This document shows, in pieces, positions 21,820 through 32,590 of a DNA stretch of 64,000 nt (position 1 is its first letter; each line of letters begins with the position of its first letter). The stretch is taken from positions 310,001 to 374,000 of the forward strand of contig JACTVC010000028.1 of assembly GCA_018417955.1 (NCBI GenBank). Reading direction: 5' to 3'. The notes under the pieces were generated by a model. The model was not told the origin of the DNA. It searched no databases and worked only from the letters and a program-made list of their open reading frames with translations. The stretch comes from Laccaria trichodermophora (Eukaryota > Basidiomycota > Agaricomycetes > Agaricales > Hydnangiaceae). The position numbers and the translations under genes are program-made.

Positions 21820-24800
21820 ATGCTTCGCATTCGCTGCTCTCATGCTGGTTGCCCACAGCGCTTCAAACGCCAACGGGGCCTCACCTACCACCTCCGCACT
21901 GTACATCGTAATTCCAATCGGGTTAATTCTGATGTGGATGTCCCTTCTGCTGGCGAAGGGTTTCACAATCTGGATGGCCTCGGACACGTCTCACCAGGTG
22001 CCGAGAGTGCACAACCATCCTGGCCCCCACCTCCCTCACCTGAGCCCCAACAAGCCCCTCCACTGAGGCCATCACAGATTTTTCATCCACACCTCACTGG
22101 TAAGTGAAGACATTTTCTTTCATTTGCATGTTATTAACTCCACATAGGTGTCCCCTGTGATTCCGAAGGAAATCCGCTTCCCCCTGATACACTACCTCTT
22201 CCCAGGACAGCTGCACAGCCAACAGATTGGTCGCCGTTTGAGAGCGAAATTCAGTTTCGGACCGCGGATTTCTTGTACCGCCGTGTTGAGATGTCAGCAG
22301 GAAACATTGACGAACTTCTGGAGATATGGGCTTTAGATAAAATGAAGTCTGATCAACTGGGTCCCTTCACCTCATACGAGCATATGTACTTGAGCATCGA
22401 CGCTATTCAGCTTGGTGATGCGCCATGGAAATGCTTCACCGTGAGCTATACTGGGGAAGTTCAGCCTAGTGATCCCTCTTGGAAGTCAGCGGAGTACGAG
22501 GTCTGGTTTCGGGATCCCGAGGTCATCATGACCCAGATGCTTGACAACCCGGATTTCGATGGCCACTTCGATTATGCACCTTATGTTGGTCTTGACAAAT
22601 CTGGCAAGCGGCGTTGGAGTGACTTCATGTCAGGCAATTATGCGTGGCGTCATAGCGTGAGTCCAGATTATTTACTTCCGAAACTTTTATCTGACGTTTG
22701 TCTCATTTCTAGGATAAAATCTACAAAGAGGATCCTGCTACTGAAGGAGCATTGTACTGTCCCATCATTGCAGGCAGTGACAAGACAACCGTCTCTGTCG
22801 CAACTGGCCATGTCGAGTACCACCCATTCTACATTTCTGGTGGCAACCTCTTCAACACAGTCCGTCGCACACACCGTAACGCCGTCGCACCGGCTGGTTT
22901 CTTAGCGATCCCCAAAAGTTTGTGACATATGACTGCCCATACTTTGTAACTTACCACATTAACAGGTGACCGAAAGTATGATAATGACCCTGCCTTTCGC
23001 AAGTTCAAGCAGCAGTTGTACCATGACTCAATTGCGGCCATCCTGAAGACCTTCCGCCCAGGGATGATCAAACCCGTCATCCGCCGCTGCCCAGATGGCC
23101 ATTTCCGTCGTGTGATTTACGACCTTGCCGCTTACATCGCTGATTACCCTGAACAAGTTTACCTTGCAGGAATCGTTCAGAATTGGTGTCCAAAGTGCGC
23201 TTATTTTATATAACCTTTAAGCTTTAACCTAATCTGTAATTAGATGCACCGCTCTACCAACAAATTTGGATGGATTGGCGGATAGCCGTTCACGACGATT
23301 CACGGAAGGGCTCGTCAACGAGCTCGATTCGAAAACACTCTGGGATGAGTATGGTATAGATGACGACATCACTGTAAGTCTCTCGTCTTCAACAAACTCT
23401 CCATTCTTATCATGATACAGCCTTTTACCTATCACTTTCCACGCGCTGACATCCACGAAATGCTGTCAGCGGACTTACTCCATCAACTGATCAAGGGTAC
23501 ATTTAAGGACCATCTGGTCCAATGGGTTGGGGATTACCTTTACCTCGAACATGGTGAAGCACGGGCTAACGAGATTCTTGATGATATTGACTGCCAGTTA
23601 GTGCTTAATTTCTTCACATTGAGACTGCTCTAAAATCTAGAAAGTATTGCGGCAGTGCCAATATTTCCGGGACTTCGCTGCTTTCCACATGGTCGCCGGT
23701 TCAAGCAGTGGACGGGGGATGATTCGAAGGCACTCATGAAGGTAAAAAAAAAATTCATTAGCTGTTGCACAAGTAATTAATTCATAATAAAGGTTTACCT
23801 TCCAGCCATCTCTGGATACGTACCCTCCGAGATGGTCCAGTGTATCAGCGCATTTTTAGATGCCTGCTACATTGCCCGTCGAGCTGATATTACTCAAGAA
23901 TCACTTGCGGCGCTCCAAACCGCCATCCAGAAGTTTCACACGCACTGTGAAATTTTCCGTACATGTGGTGTTCGACCCACCGGCTTCAACCTCCCCCGAC
24001 AGCACTCTCTCGTCCACCTCATCCACCAAATCCAGGAGTTTGGTGCTCCTGGCGGGCTATGCTCATCTATCACTGAATCCCACCACATTACCACTGTCAA
24101 ACGGCCTTGGCGTCGTTCAAACCGCTACGAAGCACTGGGGCAGATGCTACTTACCAATCAGCGGCTGGACAAGCTCCTTCGAGCATGCGCGGATTTTGTT
24201 GAGCGTCGGATGCTTCCCCCTACCCATTTGCCACCTCCAAAACCTATCATACCCCTCGGCGACGATGACAAGGACACTGGCATCATCGACGAGTACGTGA
24301 CTGGGAATGTCACATTGGCAAGAACCTGAAGTAAGTTTTTTTTAGATCTCTACTACTTTGCTGTCACTAATCTGTACTTTTTAGTATGAGCTTATCCACG
24401 CCGCCTCGCTGAGTTGGCCAACCACATTGGCTGCCCTCCACTCGTTGAACTTACCCGACGTTTCCTCTATGACCAACTCCACACAGACGATGGCACCTCA
24501 TCAGCCGACATACCCATTCAGCAATGCCCATATCCAACAGGCAGGGTCTCTGTCTTCCACTCTGCCGTTGCCACCTTCTATGCACCAAGCGACGAGTCAG
24601 GCATCCAGGGCATGCGAACTGAGCGTATACGGTCCACTCCATCTTGGCGCAAGCATGGCCCACGGCGTGATTGTGCATTAGTTGTTGAGGATCAAGACAA
24701 GCTGGGCATGAAGGGGATGAGCGTGGTCCGCATGAAACTTTTCTTTTCATTCAAGTATGATGGGAAGACGTATCCGTGTGCGCTCGTTGATTGGTTCAAA

Positions 24801-25046
24801 CGTGTGGGCGCGTCACCCGATTTGGAAACAGGGATGTGGAAGGTACGAACTGAGACATACCGAAATGGTCAGCGTATTGTCTCCATTCTCCATCTGGACA
24901 CTTTCCTCCGTAGTGCACATCTTTTACCTGTTTTCGGGCAGGATGTTCTCCCCTTCGACTTTCACTTTTCTTATTCACTTGATGCATTTGAATCTTACTA
25001 CGTTAACAAATATGCAGATCATCATTCTCACGAGATTTGCTTCTAA
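21820..25046 (+). pseudogene. Plavaka (CACTA-like) transposase with two late in-frame TGA codons
   Basis: Exon 1 (from ATG 21820) encodes a C2H2 zinc finger, CSHAGCPQRF through HLRTVHR, typical of Plavaka N-termini. Splicing at clear GT-AG introns (about 22107-22146, 22657-22712, 22918-22965, 23196-23243, 23373-23420, 23599-23641 and 23742-23791) gives a continuous protein with family blocks ADFLYRRVEMSAGNIDELL, YHPFYISGGNLFNTVRR, LYHDSI, FPRADIHEMLSADLLHQLIKG, PGLRCFPHGRRFKQWTGDDSKALMK, VYLPAISGYVPSEMVQC and ITESHHI. The last exon reads AYPRRLAELANHIG to YVNKYADHHSHE, the usual C-terminus. Two TGA codons, at 24327 and 24387, flank the last intron where Arg is expected (LART-x-I-x-AYPRRL), so about 220 C-terminal residues would be lost. 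Everything upstream is intact. Confidence 0.85.
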
Positions 25047-25979
25047 CACTACCATTGTAATAACTCCTTTAGCTTGTAGTAAATACCTTGATTTGAGGTT
25101 TTGGCTGAATTGGGGTTTTCGTCAGAATTTGGCCTGCGTTGGGATTGAACTTGAGAGGGTTGGCCGATTTTTTTGTGTTTGGCAAGCGGCTCAAACACGC
25201 CAACCCTCACAAGCGCCACCAAACAATGTGGTATCTTGCTGATGCATGGTACAGAGGTGCATCGAACATCCAGGTGCGCAGTTGCAGTAAGACCCACCTA
25301 CCCAGAGTGGGAGGCCTCAAGATTTTCCCCTGAATACCCAAACCTGAATCTTTGTGTCCGCAACATCCAATAATTCCATTACGGACGGATATGAGCAGAT
25401 ATGACAGAACCCCAAAACCTTTGCCACACATTGTCCTGTCACCTCCTGTGACCATCCTCCTCAGCTGACATCGGCCCCCACTCCCACACACGCGTTTCTT
25501 TTTATAGATATGGTGTAATGGTGTACAGCTCATTGCGAAACAATAGAGCAGCTCGCTTCCCGTGAGTCAGCCCAACCATCTGTTTGTTTTGTTGACTCTG
25601 GCTGGACATCACACCTTCCAAAAGCAGCATATGATTTGTTGCTTGTCAACTGGAATTTGTGGTCCAGCTAGAAGCCCTTCATTGTCGTTGTCGTCTGGAT
25701 GCGATGTCATTTGGCTTTGTAGATGGGGAGGAAGCTGAGGACCAATGGCAGACATGCATAGTAGTGGTTCAGAGGAACGGATGTATTTGGTAATCTTGTT
25801 GTAGCCAAACAACGCGTCCTGTCTTTGACACTCAACCAAGTTCCAAGTTGAACTTCCAACTCAACATGCCTGCCAACTCATCTCCGTGACGCAAATTTGG
25901 TGCGAGTTTACTAAATTATTTTAGAATCTAACGATTTATCTCTACAGTGACGCAAAGGAAGTAGAGGAAGAAGCAATGA
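25047..25979. other. Region without a gene, holding a dispersed repeat
   Basis: No coding frame longer than shadows is supported. It includes the likely right flank of the Plavaka element and the repeat copy at 25297-25527. Confidence 0.4.
25297..25527 (+). repeat. About 230-bp repeat, copy 1 (second copy at 45740-47807)
   Basis: The sequence from ACCCAGAGTGGGAG to GATATGGTGTAATG recurs, with about 10-15% differences, at 45740-45829 plus 47668-47807, in the same orientation; there it is split by a 1.8-kb element. Shared words include gtccgcaacatcc, acggacggatatgagcag, ccccaaaacctt, catcctcctcagctgac and tagatatggtgtaatg. It could be a solo repeat or a duplicated promoter flank of paralogous genes. 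Confidence 0.7.
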
Positions 25980-26370
25980 TTCTATGTACTTAAAGTTAGT
26001 AGTAAGTACGAGCCTGATACTATGCGCCTGCCGTCAGGCGATAATGCGACAGATAGCTGTGTGTCCTCCTGCTTCCCCATCTTTGCATCCCAGATTCGAA
26101 ACGTCTCATCCAACGAGCCCGAGACTACGCGCTTGCCGTCAGGCGAAAATGCAAAAGAATTGGCATTTGTGTCCTTGGAATGGCTCTCCCAGTGGCTTTT
26201 CCATTTCCACATCCCAGATGTGAACTGTCTGGTCATGCAAACCTGAGACTACACTTCTGCTGTTCAGGCGAGAATGCAATAGACCTGATCCAACCACTAT
26301 ATCCTTGGAATAGCTCTCCCACTGGCTTCCCCGTCTCCAACTGTCACAGCTCTCCCATCTCACTTTCCTT
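25980..26370 (-). pseudogene. WD40-repeat gene remnant, distal fragment
   Basis: Minus-strand frames encode at least three WD40 units: FAFSPDGKRVVSGSLDETFRIWD, ALSPDGRRIVSGS, and SVVSGLHDQTVHIWDVEMEKP. These are the usual fungal high-identity WD40 repeats, often joined to NACHT-type NTPases in NLR-like proteins. The frame is broken between units. Related WD40 pieces on the same strand lie at 43020-43614, on the other side of 16.6 kb of insertions, so the two were probably one gene. No NTPase domain is visible here. Confidence 0.7.
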
Positions 26371-26401
26371 ATAAGGAAAGTTGATCATTTGGGGGAGAAT
26401 T

Positions 26402-26524
26402 GAGTAAGGGTGAAGTTTTCGAAACCTTATATATATATGTAAATAGGCAAATGCAGAGTTCTCCAGGTGTGCCGTGCACCTGGAGAACCCACTAGGATGT
26501 CCATTTAAGGTACCAATGTCCTAT
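26402..26524 (-). repeat. Split direct repeat B2
   Basis: 123 bp; matches B1 except two positions (gtgtgccgtgcac here against gtgcgccgcgcac), both CpG against TpG. Contains a short hairpin (ctccaggtg / cacctggag). Confidence 0.85.
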
Positions 26525-26567
26525 GTAATACATGTGGCAACTAAAAGTAAAGGGAGCAGGAGGGTGG

Positions 26568-26840
26568 GTAAGCGCGAATGAGAGTGATGTGACGGAAAGT
26601 ATCTCGAGTGAGGAAAGAGGGAGGAAGGAAGAGACAGGCCTTGCTACGCATCTAAATACCCCTCGCGGAATTGGATCACTGGTCTCCAAGGTGAGACCAG
26701 GCCATCTCGGGGAGAGAGGAGATGTTGTTTCATCCCCAGGCACCTGTGCACCTCGTCATCTCAGGGAGAGGAGATGTGGTTTCGTCCCCAAGCACCTGTG
26801 TGCCTCGATTAGACTATAGTAAAAATAATTTTAAACTCGA
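26568..26840 (-). repeat. Split direct repeat A2
   Basis: 273 bp; same length as A1, with 17 differences by my count, every one a CpG against TpG or CpA. Confidence 0.88.
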
Positions 26841-26846
26841 CTAATC

Positions 26847-26969
26847 GAGTAAGGGTGAAGTTTTCGAAACCTTATATATATATGTAAATAGGCAAATGCA
26901 GAGTTCTCCAGGTGCGCCGCGCACCTGGAGAACCCACTAGGATGTCCATTTAAGGTACCAATGTCCTAT
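26847..26969 (-). repeat. Split direct repeat B1
   Basis: 123 bp, separated from A2 by 6 bp; keeps the CpGs that B2 has lost. Confidence 0.85.
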
Positions 26970-27176
26970 TATACCTATTAAAGATGTGAAAAAAGGGAGG
27001 GAGGGAAGGAAGGGTGAGTGGAATATAAGAAGTTGAGTGGAGTGGAAGACGGAGGGATGATTGTAAGGTGCCGGAAAATGGGAGGATGTTGAGGTAAGTG
27101 TCCTAGGCTTGAGAAGTCCATAGAAAGAGTAGTACAAAGTCAGGAAAAATAAAAAAGAAGAGAAATGTTCAGACAA

Positions 27177-29555
27177 TTATGAGACAGATGCAGGTTGGTG
27201 AGCAGGTCGACCAAAGAGCATGGCTTGGAGAAGGATGGGATTTTTTCTGATGTAAATCTTGAAAGTATCCGTCGCCCAACGTCCCGTGGCTTGAATGATA
27301 TCAGGTGACACCCCAGCTTCAGCTAATGAGGTGGCACCTCTGGCACGCATTGATTGCCCTGCAATGTCAGAGGGGAAAAATCGGTGAAGTTTTTTGATGA
27401 ACCAGGAACGTGTTGGCACAATGCCAGACTTCCATAACCATAATTCGGGCTTGAAGGGGTGGAGATGATCTCACGAGGCAAGATATGACAGGAAAAATTT
27501 GTGTGGGTTTGATGGAAGGTTTGTCTTTTGAATTATGATTGTATTCCCCTCAAAAAAGCGGTCGGCCTTATGGCCAGGCAGCAAGAATGAGTAGGATGTA
27601 GCTGATATCTTGATGGTATGGCGTAGGGTGACTTTGCGATAGTCACAAGAGTCGACTCTATCAGGAAAAGTCAACTCACCAAGTCGCAAGAGACCGTGAA
27701 ATCCGGTGAGTAAGATAGTGAGGAACAGTTTCTTGTCATGATCCAGGGAAGTCCCGATATGGGATATGACGGTTTCTAAATCGGTTTTTGATAAGGGTCA
27801 TTTGCAGTGGATGGGTGTTCCAAAACGACGTCAGCATCCAGCAAGAGTCTGAGAGACTAGAATGCTTCCTCACCGCTTCTGGACCTCAGGGAAGAAAGGC
27901 TCAAGTTGGTTGCAAATGCCTGAAAGATATGAATTGACTGAGTCAGGTTTGATATGGGTTGACATATATACAGTGAAGAAGCTCAGGGTTTCTTCAGTGG
28001 GTTCTATGGGGAAATTGTGGATTTTGCAGAATGTAAGATATGAATTGAGTGTGGAGGTGTAGGTAAGGTGTGTTGAATTGTCTATAGTGAGCCCCAAAGC
28101 AATAGACCGCTCGTGCACAAGACGGTCTAATGTCCATGGCTCTCGATGGGGTTGACAAGAGCTGTGTGAGATGTTGATCATTTTACAATGACCCCCAGCT
28201 GAACTTGAGGGGGCTGAAATAGGTTTTTGATGGGAGAGGTGATAAACGAGTGTGGGAGCGAAATCCAGGGAAAATCAAGATGGACAATCAGGGCCCTTGT
28301 GTCCAGATTTCGTGCATTTGTTACAAACGTGAAGTCGGCGACACTGAGAAGCCTCAAGCACGCATAACCCCTCATTCCAACAGTTACATGCTTCTTGTAT
28401 CTTCTTCCGAGAGGTTGAATTGGGTTTGATATTGGTGGTGAGAGATGCCCGTTGAACGACGGCGGCACCAATCGAGTCCATGTGAGTTGATCTGAGGTCT
28501 GAGAATTTGTTGAGATCCGTGAGCTCCAAGTCCCGACGAGCACCAACGCAACGCTGTACAGCTTTGTCGAAAAGGATAACACGATCATGGAAGTGGGTGT
28601 CAGTGGCAGCAAAGAGTCCAATGATATACTCAGCATATTCAGCCAGCTCTCCAGCTCTGTGTGGGAAAGCAGTTGATGTCGCTTGTGAAGCCCTGTTCCA
28701 TGTGATGCTCCATTCCCCAGCTGTTGAAACTGTCTTTGTCGGGTTGACTGTTCCAAAGCGTATTTCAAGATCTCCAACCTCCTCCACTCGCTCATCGTTG
28801 TTAGACGTCAAGTAATAACCACTGAGGACAGCGTCAAGGTTGACAGCTCTCCCTGCAAGAATGTTAGTCCACTCCGAGTCTGGGAATTCAGGGCATGTTG
28901 GAGAGTTGACAAGAGAGTGTTTGGTCCCTTTTGGATCGATCACGTAGAGCTTAAGAAGTTCAAGTGTGCTCATGAGTGACGGTGATAGAGTGACATGATG
29001 AATGAAGTTGGATATAATCCAAGGATATTGAGATTCATCTGGTTTTGAACGCTTGTTGGGTGTTTGATCTTCGTCAGGGTTCCCTCTTTCAACACGACTC
29101 TCTGGTGGAGTTTTGGATCATTGTCGACGACTGCCATGATGCTGAGCTTCTTTGAGGTGATGTTGATGATTCTCAATGATAGTGAGATATCGAGCAAAGG
29201 CCTCTTCAACAGTTGAAGCAAACAACGCATCATTATCTGGAATGCCATCAAGTAAGTGCGTGTAGATTCTGGATAACGCAGCCACTTTAGAGATCCATAA
29301 TGATCTAAAATCCTTGAGAACAGAATTGCACGAAGCAAGGACGGCGTTCGCAGCCAGGAAATTCCCAGGCAAGCTTGGATTGTCTTGTTCGTCGTCGTCC
29401 TGTTCAGGATTTGGGTTTCGAGCCGGATGTTGCCCTTCTTGACGTAGTTCTTGACCTCCTTGACCTTGATCAGGATTTTGTTCATTCCCAGGAGTTGACT
29501 GAGTAGTAGGATCAGAAGGATTAGGAGTATTGAGAGTTTCATTGCTGGTAGACAT
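27177..29555 (-). pseudogene. Gag-like protein joined in frame to a tyrosine recombinase, broken by six TGA codons
   Basis: From ATG 29555 to a TAA at 27177-27179 there is one continuous frame of 792 codons, interrupted only by TGA at 29118, 28275, 27870, 27831, 27798 and 27471 (lowest coordinate of each). Parts in order: a Gln/Pro/Asn-rich N-terminus; a Gag-like region from about residue 100; a CCHC zinc knuckle (CNKCTKSGHKGPDC); then a SAM-like N-terminal recombinase domain (LTYTSTLNSYLTFCKIH, SVNSYLSGICNQLEPFFP) and the catalytic domain with the Arg box (GLLRLGELTFP), a SMRARGATSLAEAGV block, GRW, and the Tyr in FKIYIRKNP. The usual His before SMRA is Gln here. Around the stops the protein still reads like its family (LAS-x-DHLHPF, CK-x-PLSKTDL), and Arg fits most of them. 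The TGA at 28275, after the knuckle, could instead be a genuine Gag end. Confidence 0.75.
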
Positions 29556-29599
29556 AAGATAGGTGAAGACTGGTCTGATGCAACTGTAGGTTGATATAT

Positions 29600-29872
29600 G
29601 TAAGTGTGAATGAGAGCGACGTGATGGAAAGTATCTTGAGTGAGGAAAGAGGGAGGAAGGAAGAGACAGGCCTTGCTATGCATCTAAATACCCCTCACGG
29701 AATTGGATCGCTGGTCTCCGAGGTGAGACCAGGCCATCTCAGGGAGAGAGGAGATGTTGTTTCATCCCCAGGCACCCGTGCGCCTCATCATCTCGGGGAG
29801 AGGAGATGCGGTTTCGTCCCCAAGCACCCGTGTGCCTCGATTAGACTATAGTAAAAATAATTTTAAACTCGA
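29600..29872 (-). repeat. Split direct repeat A1
   Basis: 273 bp upstream (minus strand) of the element's single reading frame; starts 45 bp before its first ATG and probably holds the promoter. Confidence 0.88.
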
Positions 29873-29904
29873 TTATAGTATATAACAAACCGCAGAAATA
29901 TATG

Positions 29905-29966
29905 CTGGTTTGGTGTAGTGGTTATTTGTGCAGGTTTCTTGGTGCTTACCAAAGTGTTTGGGGTTT
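29905..29966 (+). repeat. tRNA-derived SINE-like sequence, 5' part (split; rest at 42508)
   Basis: Contains an RNA polymerase III A-box-like word, TGGTGTAGTGG, at 29911-29921. If the 12.5-kb inverted-repeat element and one TTT copy are left out, the sequence continues GGGGTTTGATTCTGCTTCC, a B-box-like match (GGTTYGATTCT) followed by a T8 run, the usual Pol III terminator. That gives a tRNA-like body of about 80 bp. It could be a SINE head or a tRNA pseudogene; I could not fold a full cloverleaf. Confidence 0.45.
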
Positions 29967-31140
29967 CACTGCAAACATATCAAAATACCAAGATAAAAAT
30001 ATTTTAAGAGTATTTTGATGATACATAAATTTTTTCCAAAATACCATCCACCAGGTATGTGGTTGGTATGGAAAAAAATATTTTATTACTGTTGCTAAAG
30101 TACCTGATTAGTATCTTGATTATATTTAAGGGTTTTTTTTTCAGTACTGCCCATGTACTGTAAGAATACTTCCATCACAGTATCTTAACTTTTGAACAAA
30201 ATATCTTTAATATACTGACATGTCAATATTGGAAGAGTATGATGCTGCAAAAGAAAGATGCCTTTTAATTATTATATATAATACTTGAAAGCTACTTCTT
30301 CCATACTGGAGAGTAAATATAAAGAAGGTATTTTAAAAGTATGAAAATATATTGGATTTTTATGTTACATATCAACACAATATTAGTCAGATCCTCATTG
30401 AAGATAGGTAACATACTTCAATGCTAGTATTGTGGTGGTATCAAGAATAGATAAACAATACTGACTGACAATTATGTTGTTAGTATGGAAAAAGTATGAG
30501 AGTGAAATATCTTCATAGTGTTTCAATATTGCAGACAGAGTATCTAATTAGTGTATTGTTAGTATGAAGGAAATATCAAAGTGAGATATTTATATAGTGT
30601 TTCAATATTACAGACAGAGTATCTAATCAGTATGCTGTTAGTATGGAAAAAATATGAGAGTAAAATATTTATATAGTGTTTCAATATTGCAGGCAAAGTA
30701 TTTGATTAGTATATTGCAACATTATTCCATACTTTTTGAGGGCTATATTACATACTTTCACAATAGAACCATGGTATGGACTGACAGAAATTTAGAAAGT
30801 ATCTGAAGGGTATGATTTCATAGAAATACATAATTTCAAAGTGATGACTCAATACTGAAGAGAGAGTATTGAAATCATATTATACTACTAAACAGTGTAT
30901 TAAATAAATACTGAAGAGAGAGTATTAGAATCATATTATAATACTGAATAGTATATTAAATAAATACTAAAGAAAAAGTACTAAAAGCATACTTTAAAAC
31001 TAAACAGAATCAGCATACTAACTGGATACTAGTCCCTCAATAATATTGATGGTATCTAAGATGATTACTATGAAAGTACAGTGCAATAACAATAAGAGTA
31101 ATCAAAAAGTATTAGAGTGGTTAATAAAGATAAGCATCTA
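29967..31140. repeat. AT-rich outer arm repeats (AGTATTTTAAT-type), left
   Basis: About 1.2 kb of degenerate AT-rich sequence dominated by words such as agtatgaaa, agtattg, atactgaagagagagtatt and gtatattaaataaatact. The mirror image is at 41334-42507. Subterminal repeats of this kind are common transposase-binding regions in CACTA-type elements; that role is inferred here. Confidence 0.6.
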
Positions 31141-32590
31141 AGAATGTGGAGATATGAAGATCCATATATCTAGAGATTCAAAAATCCAGGGATCTGTGGA
31201 CCCATGAACTGGGATCTGAGGATCTGTGGATGTTAGACATCTCAAAAACAGAGGATGCATGGATCAATGGATATAGAGACACTGGGATCTGAGTATTGGA
31301 GATTTGTAGATGCATAGATGCACAAGTATAAAGATTAGAGGATACATAGATTTGATTATGAAGATGTGAGGATCCCTTGATCTGTAGAGGTAGAGATATT
31401 AACATGTGAGTATCCACAACTCTCTGGATCCATGAATGTAGAGCAACAATCTGAGGATCTGTCGCTGGCTAAGGTGATTGAGATTGCCCAATGTTGTGGG
31501 CTTGCAGTGGCCTGCCACTTGTGAGGTGCAAATTGACAAGTGTGCTAAGTCATCAAAACAGCAAAGTTGATGGGTAAATAAAATCTGAATGATAACTTTG
31601 CATACATCTCATCTAAAGTCAGTTCTGATCCCTCACCGGAGGCAAGGAATCAAGGAATTCATCATCCACAGGAATATCTATGGTAGGTGGCAGTAATCCA
31701 ACCAATGACTGTATCTGGATTCTGAGAACAGACTAGCATGAGGACATCCTAAGAAAGACACATTAAAAAATCAACAATAACATCCAAAACTAATCTCACT
31801 TGTAGAATTTGTGTTGCTTTTGTCTTTGTCTGTCCATTCAACAGTTTCATGACATATCAGTCAAAGTGTCTAGGAATGTATACATATGAAAATTCAAGTA
31901 TCTAAGGATCCATGGATGTAGAGATACAAGGATCTGTCAATGCATAAATATAGTGATATGAAGATCCACCGGTCTAGAGATCTGAAAATTTAAGGATCTG
32001 TGGACCCATGGATGTAGAGATACTGGGATCTGAGGATGCAGGGATACATAGATTTGAATAGGAAGATCTGAGGATCCATAGATTTGTAGATATGAAAATC
32101 TGGGGATCCACAGCTCTGTGTCTCCTCATTGAAAAAATTGACAATAACATCCAAAACTATGTAGAGACATATATTACAATTCAAGACCCTGTAAATCTAG
32201 GAATGTAGACATATTCAAATTCAAGTATCCAAGTATCCATGGATGTAGAGATACAAGGATATGCATGAATATAGTGATATGAAGAGCCATAGATCCAAAA
32301 ACCAAGGATCTGTGGACCCATGGATGTAAAGATACTGGGATCTGAGGATCTGTGGATGTAGGCATCTCAAGATCAAAGGAAGCATGGATCATGGATGCAG
32401 ATGTACTGGGATCTGAGGATCTGCAGATTCTTATATCTGAAAGCATATGCAGAGTACAAGCAAAGTGGGACTGAGTAAGGAAGGGCATGGAAAAAAAAAA
32501 AAAACACATCATTCTCACAGATCTGCTTTCAAGCCTTGCTGTCAATTTTAGCCCTTCAACAGGCCAATCTAAGGATCTGTAAATCTAGAG
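31140..32590. repeat. GATC-rich degenerate repeat region, left arm outer block
   Basis: Irregular repetition of words like ggatccatggatgtagagat, aggatctgtggatc and gaagatccatag every 15-25 bp, with short non-repetitive islands (about 31450-31860). Mirror copy at about 39884-41334. The short open frames here are repeat translations and are not called genes. Confidence 0.65.

Larger units (their letters stand above)
26402..29872 (-). mobile_element. Tyrosine-recombinase element with split direct repeats, lacking reverse transcriptase
   Basis: Read on the minus strand, the order is repeat A1 (29872-29600), one long Gag-like/recombinase frame (29555-27177), B1 (26969-26847), A2 (26840-26568), B2 (26524-26402). 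A1 and A2 are 273 bp each; B1 and B2 are 123 bp each. The A1-ORF-B1-A2-B2 order is the split direct repeat layout known from Ngaro/PAT elements of the DIRS superfamily. Those elements normally carry reverse transcriptase and RNase H, and I see neither here. It is thus a deleted non-autonomous copy or an RT-less relative. Copies differ only at CpG sites. Inserted in or beside the WD40 remnant. Confidence 0.8.

Noticed and set aside
27177..29555. In-frame TGA codons as evidence for recoding, selenocysteine or an altered genetic code
   Set aside because: Ordinary genes in the same window use TGA as a normal stop (for example the kinase at 62610), the TGAs sit mostly at expected Arg codons, and CpG decay is visible in the repeats.
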